Shown piece by piece: positions 43,835-52,542 of a stretch of DNA of 64,000 nucleotides. Both the position numbers and the translations under genes were made by a program. How positions within the stretch are numbered: the stretch's first letter is position 1; every line of letters starts with the position of its first letter. The notes beneath the pieces are model-generated. The model was not told the DNA's origin, did not search any database, and worked only from the letters and a program-made list of their open reading frames with translations. The stretch comes from Kibdelosporangium aridum (lineage in GTDB: Bacteria; Actinomycetota; Actinomycetes; Mycobacteriales; Pseudonocardiaceae), in the NCBI RefSeq assembly GCF_900176515.1, contig NZ_FWXV01000012.1, forward strand, positions 372,001-436,000, read 5' to 3'.

Positions 43835-46006
43835 TCAGCCGAAAACTTTGTAGGCGCGCGTGACGGTTTCGCTGATCTGACCGCCGTCGGCGTCCATGGC
43901 GGTCACCCGCAACGACACGTCGGCGCCACGGAAGGACGGCGGTGTCGCGTTGAACGTCGCCCGGTAGGAGCCATTGCCCTGCGCCGCAACGGCAGCGTGC
44001 TGCCATGTCGTGCCGTTGTCCAGGGAGAACTCGACCGTCGCCGCCGTGATCGGCGACGCCGGAGCGAGCTGGACATGCCCCACGTTGAGGTCCAGGGTCT
44101 GCGGACCCGTTGGCACAACACCGTTCAGACCGAGATTTCCGACCAGATACTGCAGCGTCATCAACGGTTCGACCGCACACCGGCGATCGGGCTCAGCGTC
44201 TCCCCCTGTCAGCGTGCAGGCGAACGGCTGGGGCAACGCGGCGCCCTCGACGTGCTGCGACCGCCAGATCCACTCTGTGCGGCTCGCGGTGGACCGCAGG
44301 TACATCGCACCTTCGCGAGACGCGTCCAAGGTCAGCTTCATCTCACCCGGAGCAGGATCGAGGGTCGTCTCGGTCCGGAAGTCGACGATCCCCGGTGACG
44401 GCGTACCACTGGCCACAGTGACGCCGTTCCGGCTGATCCGGTATGCGCCGGTGATCTTGTCCCGGGACTCCCCGGCGTATCCGAACCCGGTGTGACCGGC
44501 TTGGTTGTCACTGAACGGGGTCAGCTGCAGGCGCAGGACGTCTCCGTTGCGAGTGGCCGGCGGGACCACGGGCCACAACGCCTGCACCGCTGGGAGCAGG
44601 TTCATCTCGCCGGCCGGGTGCAACGGGAAGCGGTTCCAGTCCTCGCGCAGGGCCTGGCCTGCATGGTAAGCGTGCGCGGCTTCGTATTGTCCGCCGAACC
44701 AGGAAGGAAACAGCGGTGACGTGTATTTGGCCAGCCCGCCGTACCAGACGATCTGCGGATCAGCCGACACGTACTCCGTTTGCCTGCGCGGCAGAACGAT
44801 CTGGTGACTGGAACGGACGTTGGTGTCCTCGAAGGGATAGGCGCCCGCACGTTGCCGCGCCCCCACTGAGGCCAGTTCGGAGTAGTAGTTGGCGTCGACG
44901 GTTGCCAGGTGGTGTGGCTCCACCCGGTAGCGCTGCTCCGGAATGACGCCCGTGGCCGCTTGCTGCAACTGGTACTCGTACGGCGTTCCCGGGCCGGGCG
45001 GCGAGCTGAGCCGGCTGTATGGATAGGTCTGCAGATTCCCGGTAGTGACAGGCTTGACCGTCGGGGAAACCCAGACGGGCACACCTGGTCCGGAGGTCAC
45101 GTCGACCGTCAGCGCCGGACCGGTAACCGGTTCGCGGCGCAGCAGGAAACCGCCGTCTTCGAGCAGTGCCGGCCGGGGCGTTTCCCACGTGACCTTGCTG
45201 GCCGCGCGCACGGCGTCGACCCGTACGGTCTTGTCGCCGTCGACTGTCACTTCCGGCTCGACGACATAACGCAATGCGGTCTGGTCGCCGTTGGCATCGG
45301 GATCGAAAAACAGCCCGAGGACAATGTACTGTCCTTCTGGCACGCTGAACTTGGCGGTGCCGTCGACGAGCACGTTGCTGAACTCGTTGATGTCGAAGAG
45401 ATTACCGTCGTCGACGTTGTAGACGACCGCCGTGCCGCCGGTGTTCGGTTCGCCTTCGACCCCGTTGGCCGCAACGGTCAACGTGCGCATCACGTGTGCC
45501 GGTCTGGCAGGTCGATCCGGTATGTCCGTCACCATACTCATCGACGACTCAAGGTTTCCGAAACTGCCCCGTTTGTGATCGTCAACGTACCGACGAGTGA
45601 GCTCGGCACCGAAATCCCTCGCTGAGTCAGCGGTGAAGGTCCGGGTCCCGCCATTGCCGGTCCGCACGACCAGACGGTCGCTCTGCTGTGCCTCGAGAAT
45701 GCTCTCGACGTCGAACAGACTCCAATCGAGGCCTTTGCCCAAGTAGGGCAAGGCGACTGCGGGTATCTCATATGACTTGCGCCCGATGCCGACGTGTACC
45801 AGCACACGGCCTGGCCCACTCTGGGCAGCCGGCTCGACGATCATTGTCCGGCGCCCGTCGGCGCCCGTCCGCACGGTGATCCGGTCGCCGGTGATCAACA
45901 ACGCGGTGTCCGTCCGCGACGTCGCTGGTTGCGCACTGACAGGAATCGGACTGCTCAGTGCCACCACCGTGACGGTGAATACAGCGAGGAGTTTTCGCAC
46001 AGGCAT
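43835..46006 (-). CDS. Subtilase-like secreted protein lacking the catalytic domain
   Basis: 723 aa. Signal peptide (about 1-25) followed by a segment typical of the pro-region of large actinobacterial S8 proteases (ALLITGDRITVRTGADGRRT; LDWSLFDVESIL). Where the Asp/His/Ser catalytic domain of about 300 residues should come there is only a short linker; the chain continues with the C-terminal beta-domains of those proteases (TLTVAANGVEGEPNTGGTAV; VPEGQYIVLGLFFDPDANGD; VEFSLDNGTTWQHAAVAAQG). The frame is intact over its whole length, so it looks maintained. It precedes the sedolisin gene. A chaperone, inhibitor or adhesin role is possible. Confidence 0.72.
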   Translation of the reverse strand: MPVRKLLAVFTVTVVALSSPIPVSAQPATSRTDTALLITGDRITVRTGADGRRTMIVEPAAQSGPGRVLVHVGIGRKSYEIPAVALPYLGKGLDWSLFDVESILEAQQSDRLVVRTGNGGTRTFTADSARDFGAELTRRYVDDHKRGSFGNLESSMSMVTDIPDRPARPAHVMRTLTVAANGVEGEPNTGGTAVVYNVDDGNLFDINEFSNVLVDGTAKFSVPEGQYIVLGLFFDPDANGDQTALRYVVEPEVTVDGDKTVRVDAVRAASKVTWETPRPALLEDGGFLLRREPVTGPALTVDVTSGPGVPVWVSPTVKPVTTGNLQTYPYSRLSSPPGPGTPYEYQLQQAATGVIPEQRYRVEPHHLATVDANYYSELASVGARQRAGAYPFEDTNVRSSHQIVLPRRQTEYVSADPQIVWYGGLAKYTSPLFPSWFGGQYEAAHAYHAGQALREDWNRFPLHPAGEMNLLPAVQALWPVVPPATRNGDVLRLQLTPFSDNQAGHTGFGYAGESRDKITGAYRISRNGVTVASGTPSPGIVDFRTETTLDPAPGEMKLTLDASREGAMYLRSTASRTEWIWRSQHVEGAALPQPFACTLTGGDAEPDRRCAVEPLMTLQYLVGNLGLNGVVPTGPQTLDLNVGHVQLAPASPITAATVEFSLDNGTTWQHAAVAAQGNGSYRATFNATPPSFRGADVSLRVTAMDADGGQISETVTRAYKVFG

Positions 46007-46092
46007 CTCTCCATGACTGGTCGGGTTCGCCTGTAGTACGGCCACGGACCGGAAGAGGTTGCCAAGATCACGAAGGTCTGGGACCGGTCCTC

Positions 46093-46200
46093 GTGGTTGA
46101 TGATCTGTCGCGGCGGTTGGTGCCGGACGAGCTGCAGGCGTTGGCGCAGCCGTTGATCCCGGGGTTTGATCCACGTCCGCAAGGCAGAGGAACGACGCCA
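46093..46200 (+). mobile_element. IS5-family transposase N-terminal fragment
   Basis: VVDDLSRRLVPDELQALAQP followed by LIPGFDPRPQGRG is the conserved start of IS5-type transposases. Sequence stops resembling the family after about 36 codons. It interrupts the minus-strand frame next to it. Confidence 0.75.
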
Positions 46201-46369
46201 GGGCTTTGGCCGCGTCGGGGGACAGCGTGCCGCCGACCGCGGCCTTGATCTTGAGCACCAGTTCGGTGGTCAGCGCCCATCCTGGGCGGTACACGGTTTC
46301 GTAGCCCAGGATCATGTCGAACAGGTTGCGGTCGATCTTGGGGTATTCGGGGTGTTCCGGCCACGGCAC
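46178..46369 (-). pseudogene. Unidentified interrupted gene fragment
   Basis: A minus-strand frame reading KIDRNLFDMILGYETVYRPG and WALTTELVLKIKAAVGG looks protein-like but has no recognised family, no convincing start and runs into the transposase fragment. Probably a gene broken by the insertion. Confidence 0.35.
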
Positions 46370-46464
46370 GGGGGTGACGGCCAGTTGTTTGCGCCATACA
46401 GCCGCTTCCGGAGGTTCGGTTTGGTCAGCTCCATGGCAGCGTCAGCTGACTGGCAAGCGGATCG

Positions 46465-47613
46465 TCAAGAACGTCGGCCGGTCGGGAGCGGCTCAGCCAT
46501 CGCCAGGCTGACCTCGACGTCGAGTCCTCCACCGTCGCGTGCGTGCACCACCAAGTCCGCCTCGTGTGCCTGGACGATCGATTGGACGATGGACAGGCCG
46601 AGACCGGAGCCCTCGCCACGAGCGGTGCGTTCGTCCCCGCGGGTGAAGGGCTCGAACAGCGCCGGGAGGTGCTCCGGCGCGATGATCGGTCCTGTGTTGC
46701 TGATCCGCAATCGGCCGGCGCGATCGGTCGAGACCTCGATCTCACCGGGGCGGGTGTTGTGCTCGATCGCGTTGCGGACAAGGTTGCCGACAAGCTGTGG
46801 GAGCAGCACTGGATCTCCTTGGACGAAGCAGTCATCCAGCCGTGTGTGGACTGTGATGTCGTTCGCGGTCGCCCACCTGGTGTGCTGGGCCAGTTCGGAC
46901 TTCACCACGTCCTGCAGCGGGACCGGTTTGCGCTGTGCCATGGCCAGGTCACTGCGTGCCAGGACGAGCAGTCCGTCGATCAACCGCTCGCTGCGCCGGT
47001 TCGCCGTCAGGATCTGCTCACGTGCATGGACGTGTTGTTCGGCCGTCACGTCGGAAAGACCAACCTGCGCGGCCACACGCTGGACGGTCAAGGGCGTCCG
47101 TAGCTCATGGGAGGCGTTGGCGATGAACCGGCGCCGGCTCTCGAAGGCCGCCTGGAGCCGGCTGAGCAGGCCGTCGAGGGTGTCGGCGAGCTCCTTCAGT
47201 TCGTCCTGAGGACCTTTCAGGGCGATCCTCTCGTGCAGGGTGTCCGAGGACAGCCGCCGCGCCAGCTCGCTCATCCGGTGCACCGGACGCAGCACACGAC
47301 CCGATATCCACCACCCGGCCACGGCGGCCAGCACGACGAGCAGGGCCAGCGCGAGCAAGGACACCACGAGCAGCTTGGCCAGCACGGTCTCCTGCGAGAT
47401 CTTCGCGATCTCGTCGGTGTTGCCGAGGTGCACCGACGGTCCTCGTGTCGCTCCGGTCACCGGACCCTCGGGCGGGATGACCCTGGTCACGGCGGCGGAC
47501 AGCTGGGTGGTCAGGTCGTTGCGCACCAGCAGATACACCGCTGAGACCAGGACCAGTCCGCCGACCAGGAACAGCGCGCCGTAGAGGAGAGCGATACGAG
47601 CGCGGACGGTCAT
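46465..47613 (-). CDS. Sensor histidine kinase
   Basis: 382 aa. Two membrane helices (about 8-30 and 80-102) flank a short extracytoplasmic loop of about 50 residues; then HAMP (103-155), the H box with phospho-acceptor H169 (FIANASHELRTPL), and HATPase_c with N box LVRNAIEHN and G box GEGSGLGLSIV. Start ATG 47613 overlaps the response-regulator stop (ATGA). The small sensor loop suggests sensing within or at the membrane. It forms a pair with the regulator at 47610. Confidence 0.93.
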   Translation of the reverse strand: MTVRARIALLYGALFLVGGLVLVSAVYLLVRNDLTTQLSAAVTRVIPPEGPVTGATRGPSVHLGNTDEIAKISQETVLAKLLVVSLLALALLVVLAAVAGWWISGRVLRPVHRMSELARRLSSDTLHERIALKGPQDELKELADTLDGLLSRLQAAFESRRRFIANASHELRTPLTVQRVAAQVGLSDVTAEQHVHAREQILTANRRSERLIDGLLVLARSDLAMAQRKPVPLQDVVKSELAQHTRWATANDITVHTRLDDCFVQGDPVLLPQLVGNLVRNAIEHNTRPGEIEVSTDRAGRLRISNTGPIIAPEHLPALFEPFTRGDERTARGEGSGLGLSIVQSIVQAHEADLVVHARDGGGLDVEVSLAMAEPLPTGRRS

Positions 47614-48272
47614 GAGGGATCGATCCGGTAGCCCACTCCTGGCACCGTCTGGATCACCGCCGGCTCGCCCAGTTTGCTGCGGAGCTTGGACATGGTGACG
47701 CGGACGGCTTTGGTGAACGGATCGGCGTGCTCGTCCCACGCGCTTTCGAGGAGCTGTTCGGCGCTGACCACGGCACCCCCCGCACGCAACAAGATCTCCA
47801 GCACGGCGAATTCCTTGGGGGCCAGGTGCACAGCCCGCCCGTCGCGGGAAACCTGCCGCCGAGCGGGATCCAGTGCGACACCCGAGCCGGTGAGCACCGG
47901 CGGCAGCGACGGCTGGGTGCGCCTGCCGAGCGCCCGTGTCCTGGCCAGCAGTTCGGGGAACTCGAACGGTTTGGTCAGGTAGTCGTCGGCCCCGAGATCC
48001 AAGCCGTTCACCTTGTCGTCCAGGGAGGCTGCGGCGGTGAGCATCAGCACCTTGGTGCGGGACGCGTCGGCCGCCAGCTGGGCGCACAACCGGTCGCCGT
48101 GCAGTCCCGGCAGGTCACGGTCCAGCACCACCACGTCGTAGTGGTGCACAGTGATTTTCTCCTGGGCCGCAAGGCCGTCGTAGCACACGTCGACGGCGAG
48201 TGCCGCCGACCTCAGACCGGACGCCAGCAGGTCGGCGAGAACCTTCTCGTCCTCGACAATGAGTACACGCAC
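47610..48272 (-). CDS. OmpR/PhoB-family response regulator
   Basis: 220 aa. Receiver domain with acidic pocket VEDE (6-9), phospho-acceptor D51 (VVLDRDLPG), and KPFEFPELLAR; then a winged-helix output domain (LAPKEFAVLEILLRAGGAVV; VTMSKLRSKLG; VPGVGYRID). GTG 48272 is the likely start; a longer frame upstream crosses the intergenic inverted repeat. It is first in the two-component operon and divergent from the pro-sedolisin gene, which it may control. Confidence 0.92.
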   Translation of the reverse strand: MRVLIVEDEKVLADLLASGLRSAALAVDVCYDGLAAQEKITVHHYDVVVLDRDLPGLHGDRLCAQLAADASRTKVLMLTAAASLDDKVNGLDLGADDYLTKPFEFPELLARTRALGRRTQPSLPPVLTGSGVALDPARRQVSRDGRAVHLAPKEFAVLEILLRAGGAVVSAEQLLESAWDEHADPFTKAVRVTMSKLRSKLGEPAVIQTVPGVGYRIDPS

Positions 48273-48292
48273 ACCACGATCCTGCCGGACGG

Positions 48293-48357
48293 GTGGTTTC
48301 CAAAGTGTCCCCGACCCGGGGCTGGTGCCGGTGCCGTGGAGACACTTTGGAAACCAC
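48293..48357. promoter_or_regulatory. 17-bp inverted repeat between response regulator and sedolisin genes
   Basis: GTGGTTTCCAAAGTGTC (48293-48309) and GACACTTTGGAAACCAC (48341-48357) are exact reverse complements separated by 31 bp, inside a 106-bp divergent promoter region. Two inverted recognition sites for the OmpR-type regulator is the simplest reading; an RNA hairpin in the sedolisin leader is the alternative. The copy nearer the sedolisin lies 22 bp upstream of its ATG. Confidence 0.7.
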
Positions 48358-48378
48358 GCTGTGGATAGAACTTCCAGC

Positions 48379-50376
48379 ATGAAATCGCTGTCGCGGCGCC
48401 GACGCCGCTGGATCACCGCATGGGGAGCAGTCGCCGTTGTCACGCTGGTCGCACCCGGCGTTGCCCCGGCCGCGGAGAGCGGCCGCGTACCCCTCGCCGG
48501 TACCGCTATCGTTTTGCCACCGGACAGTGGCGTGATCGACCACGGTGAGGCCCCGCCCGAGGTGCACCTCACCAACCGCGTTCATCTTGCGGTGCGTGAT
48601 CCGGACGCGCTGCGAGACAAGGCCATGGCGGTGTCGACGCCGGGAAACCCGGCCTACGGTTCCTACCTCTCGGCCGAGCAGATCCGGCGGCATAGCGAAC
48701 TCCAGCCCGCACTCGTGCGGAAGGTACGGGACTGGCTCACTTCAGCGGGCTTGGCCGTCAGTCACTCCGATTGGCGCGCGCTGGACGTCTCGGGCACCGT
48801 CAGGCAGTTCAACGAGGCGTTCGGCACGTCGTTGCGCCACTATGAATACGGCGGTTCGTACCACGTGCTCGTGCCGACCACCGATCTCACGATCCCGGCG
48901 GCGCTGGACAAGTTGGTGCTGGGTGTGGGCGTGGTCGCATACCCGTTCCAGCAGGCGACCGCGGACCGGCCTGCCTCAGTCACCACATCGAGCACGCCGA
49001 TCGCGGAGTCCGCGAACAGCGAGGAACCGGCCGCCGAATCCGGGCCCCGCTGTTCGAAATACTGGGCAGAGGTGCCGGCGGCTGAACTGCCGCCCGCCTA
49101 CGGGCGTACCGCGCCCTGGGAGCCGTGTGGATACACACCGACGCAACTGCGGCAGGCCTACGGCTTGGGCGACGCACGACTCACCGGCGAGGGACAGGTG
49201 GTCGCGGTCATCACCCCTTCGTCCGACACTCTCGAAGAGGACGTCAACACCTGGTCGGCCAGGGTCGGCACGCCGCCGCTTCGCCCCGGGCAGCTCAAGC
49301 GCGTCATCAGCTTCGACGGCTCACCCCCGCTGCCGCCGAACATCGGGATGGTGGAGAGTCTGATGGATGTCGAAGCGGTGCACGGCATGGCTCCCGGTGC
49401 CGACATCATCTCGATCGGCGGCTCGAGTCGTGTCGGATCTTCGCTGCTCGACGTCATGGCCTACGCCCTCGATCACACCGATGCGACGATCGTGTCGATG
49501 TCGCTGGCCACGGACGTACCCCCGAAAATGCAACGTGCGTACGAACAGGTCGCACAACAGGGCGCGTTGCAAGGAGTCGGCTTCTACGTCTCCAGCGGTG
49601 ACGGCGGGCACGATCCGGCCGGAAACTTCCTGAACATTCTCGCCGCCAACGCGTGGTTCACCGGAGTCGGCGGCACCTCCCTGGCCATCGGTCCGCACGG
49701 TGATCGCCTATGGGACAGCGGGTGGGGCAACGCGTCCACCCCGATGAACGCCGACGGCTCGGCATGGCAGGCGCTGCCTGGCGCGGCGTCGCACGGAGCC
49801 GGTGGCGGTGGCGGCCAGGCCGTGGGCCTGCCACAACCGTGGTACCAGCGTGACGTCGTCCCGGACAGCCTCGCCAAGGGCACCGACGGCAAGCGCTACC
49901 GGGTCGGAGCCGATGTCGCGATGAACGCCGACCCGGTCACCGGGATGCTCGTCGGCGGCAAAGCGATCAACGCCGCTACCAACCCCGACCCGTCCACATG
50001 GACCTACCAGGAACGCAAATACGGCGGCACCAGCCTTTCCGCGCCGCTGTTCGCCGGGGTGCAGGCGCTGGCCCAGCAGGTGCGAGGCAAGCCGATCGGC
50101 TTCGCCAACCCGGCGCTGTACCAGCGTGCCGGTAAGCCGGCTCTACGGGACGTCGTCAAATACACCCTGCCCGACCGAACCCCGCCCACAGCGGTGCGCC
50201 CACGACGGGCAGGCAGCGACCCGACACCGCTGCTGTACAGCTTGTCGGGCCGGATGCCCTACGAGCCCACAGAGCCGCCGACACCCGACACCACGCCGGG
50301 GTTCGACCACGTGACCGGCCTCGGATCACCGACCGGCGACTACCCGTGGTCCTATGCCCCGAGACACGTTGACTGA
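48379..50376 (+). CDS. Secreted S53 pro-sedolisin (kumamolisin-like)
   Basis: 665 aa. Signal peptide (about 1-32), an S53 activation propeptide (about 45-195; LTNRVHLAVRDPDALRDKAM and LSAEQIRRHSELQPALVRKV), a linker, and the catalytic domain from LRQAYGLGD. Active-site residues: Glu and Asp in ESLMDVEAVHGMAPGAD, oxyanion Asp in VSSGDGGHD, Ser in GGTSLSAPLFAG. The C-terminal calcium site GFDHVTGLGSPTG is present. Such enzymes self-activate at acidic pH outside the cell. It is divergent from a two-component system that probably induces it. Confidence 0.9.
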   Translation: MKSLSRRRRRWITAWGAVAVVTLVAPGVAPAAESGRVPLAGTAIVLPPDSGVIDHGEAPPEVHLTNRVHLAVRDPDALRDKAMAVSTPGNPAYGSYLSAEQIRRHSELQPALVRKVRDWLTSAGLAVSHSDWRALDVSGTVRQFNEAFGTSLRHYEYGGSYHVLVPTTDLTIPAALDKLVLGVGVVAYPFQQATADRPASVTTSSTPIAESANSEEPAAESGPRCSKYWAEVPAAELPPAYGRTAPWEPCGYTPTQLRQAYGLGDARLTGEGQVVAVITPSSDTLEEDVNTWSARVGTPPLRPGQLKRVISFDGSPPLPPNIGMVESLMDVEAVHGMAPGADIISIGGSSRVGSSLLDVMAYALDHTDATIVSMSLATDVPPKMQRAYEQVAQQGALQGVGFYVSSGDGGHDPAGNFLNILAANAWFTGVGGTSLAIGPHGDRLWDSGWGNASTPMNADGSAWQALPGAASHGAGGGGGQAVGLPQPWYQRDVVPDSLAKGTDGKRYRVGADVAMNADPVTGMLVGGKAINAATNPDPSTWTYQERKYGGTSLSAPLFAGVQALAQQVRGKPIGFANPALYQRAGKPALRDVVKYTLPDRTPPTAVRPRRAGSDPTPLLYSLSGRMPYEPTEPPTPDTTPGFDHVTGLGSPTGDYPWSYAPRHVD

Positions 50377-50377
50377 T

Positions 50378-50409
50378 CGACCAGTGAGCAGCTGATCTGC
50401 TCGTGGTCG
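50378..50409 (+). terminator. Hairpin after the pro-sedolisin gene
   Basis: CGACCA-GT-GAGCAG pairs with CTGCTC-G-TGGTCG around a 5-nt loop, starting one base after the stop codon. One asymmetric internal bulge; a good factor-assisted terminator. Confidence 0.65.
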
Positions 50410-50492
50410 CAAAGCTCAGGCAGCAGGGGTGGTTCGCGCCGGTCGCGCCCAACTGCCACATGTCTGCATCACTCGTCCAGGGTTGGGCTTCG

Positions 50493-51074
50493 TTAGCCGG
50501 TCGGCGGTGCCGAGGGGCCGAGGCCGTTGATCATCAGGTCGATCTGCCGGCGGGCCAAGCCGTCCCAGTCGCTGGTGCCCGGCAGCGGTCGGGAGAGGAG
50601 TGAGCTGGCCACGATCAGGTCTTCGGGGGTTAGGTCTGCTCGCAGTTCTCCGGCGACTTTTCCGCGTTCGAGGAGCGTGCGCAGGGCGGTGCGAACGTCT
50701 GCTTGGCGGGTGCGGGTCGCGGGGGTGAAGACGAGCGGGCCGCCGTGCAAGGGGAGCACGAATCGCTCGCGGTCGCGCATGGTGGCCAAGAAGAACAGCC
50801 GGACGCCTTCCAGAGCGGAGCCCGGGTGAGCGGCGGCTGCCCGTGCGTTGTCCACCGCAAGGCCGAACGAGCGGTGGACGAGCGCGCCGAGCAACTCCTC
50901 GCGGGTGGCGAAGTGGCGGTAGACCGTCCCGACCCCGACGCCCGCGCGCTCGGCGATCTTGGCCATCGGCACCTTCTCCCCCTCGCTCCGGACGAGGTCG
51001 GTGGCAGCGTCAAGGACCCGATCGCGGTTCCGAAGCGCGTCCTTACGGGTCCGGCGGGAGATGGGCTGTGACAC
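50493..51074 (-). CDS. TetR-family transcriptional regulator
   Basis: 193 aa. HTH at about 35-58 (PMAKIAERAGVGVGTVYRHF), the most typical TetR form, and a TetR C-terminal domain (WDGLARRQIDLMINGLGP). GTG 51074 is the start. It is divergent from an esterase gene, with a perfect 8-2-8 palindrome in between, so it is probably a local repressor of the esterase and itself. Confidence 0.9.
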   Translation of the reverse strand: MSQPISRRTRKDALRNRDRVLDAATDLVRSEGEKVPMAKIAERAGVGVGTVYRHFATREELLGALVHRSFGLAVDNARAAAAHPGSALEGVRLFFLATMRDRERFVLPLHGGPLVFTPATRTRQADVRTALRTLLERGKVAGELRADLTPEDLIVASSLLSRPLPGTSDWDGLARRQIDLMINGLGPSAPPTG

Positions 51075-51132
51075 GGACTCATCATCGCAGCGGCTTGCGG
51101 CGCGGCGAATCGGACAAGTACGGTTCCACTAA

Positions 51133-51150
51133 CCGGACGATTTCGTCCGG
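51133..51150. promoter_or_regulatory. TetR-type operator palindrome
   Basis: CCGGACGA-TT-TCGTCCGG is a perfect 8-bp inverted repeat in the 199-bp divergent region between tetR (start 51074) and the esterase (51274). Length and symmetry suit a TetR dimer site. Confidence 0.65.
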
Positions 51151-51273
51151 AAAAAGTGTTGGCGACTGTCCGAACTCGTCGCCCGGATCGACCGCGGCAA
51201 CTCGCCGCCGACGTCGATCAACGAGTCTCCTTCAGCGAACTACCGGCCGTCCACGCAGCGAAAGACCGAGATC

Positions 51274-52215
51274 ATGACACTCAACTTCGACCCCGAGGTA
51301 GCCGACGTCCTGGCCCAGCTGGGCGGGACCGACGCATTCCAGCCTCCGCGTGGTGACGTCGAAGGTCGTCGCGCCTTCTGGGAGCCGATCCTCGCAGCCT
51401 CCAGCGCCGCCCAGCCCTTCCCCGAAGAAGTCCAGATGAGCGATCACCACGCCACCGCGGACGACGGCACACAGATCCAGATGCGCTGGTACACCAAGGA
51501 AAGCGCCGCACCAAGCCCCGCAGTGGTGTACTTCCACGGCGGCGGCTACTTCTTCGGCCACATCGACCACTTCGACGGCACCGTCGCCCGCTACGTCTCC
51601 GCCAGCGGCGTACCTATGCTCTCCGTCGAATACCGCCGCGCTCCCGAGCACCCCTTCCCTACCCCCGTCAAGGACGGCTACGCAGCGCTGAACTGGCTGC
51701 ACGACCACGCCATAGAACTCGGCGTCGACCCCAACCGGATCGGCGTCATGGGCGACAGCGCCGGCGGCGGCATGGCCGCAGCCCTGTCGATCCTCGCGCG
51801 AGACCGAGGCGGGCCGCAGATCGCCCGCCAGATCCTCGTCATGCCGATGCTCGACGACCGCACCAACGCCCCCGACCCCCACCTCGCGCCCTTCATCTAC
51901 AACTACGGCGACCTCGTCACCGGGTGGCAAGCTCTCCTCGGCGACGCCGTCGGAGGCCCCGACGTCCCGCCCACGGCCGCGCCCGCCCGGCTCGAGGACG
52001 CGACCGGCCTGCCACCGGCCTACATCGAGGTCGGCCAACTCGACCTGTTCCGCGACGAGGACACCGCCTACGCGACCAAGCTCAGCCGCGCCGGCGTGCC
52101 CGTGGAGTTCCACCTCCACCCCGGCGTACCGCACGAGTTCGACTCCATCGCCTACGACTCCGACGTCGCCCGACGCGCCATCGCCGACCGGGTCCGGGTC
52201 CTGAAGTCGATCTGA
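51274..52215 (+). CDS. Alpha/beta hydrolase, hormone-sensitive-lipase family (copy 1)
   Basis: 313 aa. Oxyanion loop HGGGYFFGH (about 88-96), nucleophile S162 in GDSAGGG, and a late PHEFDS segment with the catalytic His; the HSL/acetyl-esterase type. No signal peptide. It is strikingly similar along its whole length to the hydrolase at 57562, including the C-terminus RVRVLKSI/RIRVLKSI, so the two are recent paralogues. ATG 51274 begins 9 bp after GAAAGACCGAG. Likely substrates are short-chain or lactone esters. Confidence 0.9.
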   Translation: MTLNFDPEVADVLAQLGGTDAFQPPRGDVEGRRAFWEPILAASSAAQPFPEEVQMSDHHATADDGTQIQMRWYTKESAAPSPAVVYFHGGGYFFGHIDHFDGTVARYVSASGVPMLSVEYRRAPEHPFPTPVKDGYAALNWLHDHAIELGVDPNRIGVMGDSAGGGMAAALSILARDRGGPQIARQILVMPMLDDRTNAPDPHLAPFIYNYGDLVTGWQALLGDAVGGPDVPPTAAPARLEDATGLPPAYIEVGQLDLFRDEDTAYATKLSRAGVPVEFHLHPGVPHEFDSIAYDSDVARRAIADRVRVLKSI

Positions 52216-52339
52216 CTCCGGTGCGGAGCAGGTGGTCGGCCACCCACAGTCACGATCTCCACGGAACGAGCATTCACATGATCCTCTGAACCCGTCACCG
52301 TCGGCGCGATCGAGCGGCCGCACCGCCCTTGCGATGGTG

Positions 52340-52490
52340 CCGATGATCGTCCGCGAGTACCGAGGCATGGGCTACTCGGAAAGCAGTCGAGCGGCTACGA
52401 CAAGGCCACGATGGCGTGCGACATCCGCGAGTTGGTCCGCCATCTCGGCCACGACCGGGTCAACCTCGCAAGTCGAGCTGTCGCGGATCG
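52340..52490 (+). pseudogene. Epoxide-hydrolase-like alpha/beta hydrolase fragment
   Basis: VREYRGMGYSE in one frame and, after a frameshift, GYDKATMACDIRELVRHLGH then DRVNL in another match the N-terminal third of epoxide hydrolases. The catalytic GHD(I/W) elbow is missing. It fills most of the 52216-52542 gap. Confidence 0.65.
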
Positions 52491-52542
52491 CGAACTCTCC
52501 CGTACTGATACGAAGCCGATGGAAGGAGTGGGGGTGGGTGCG

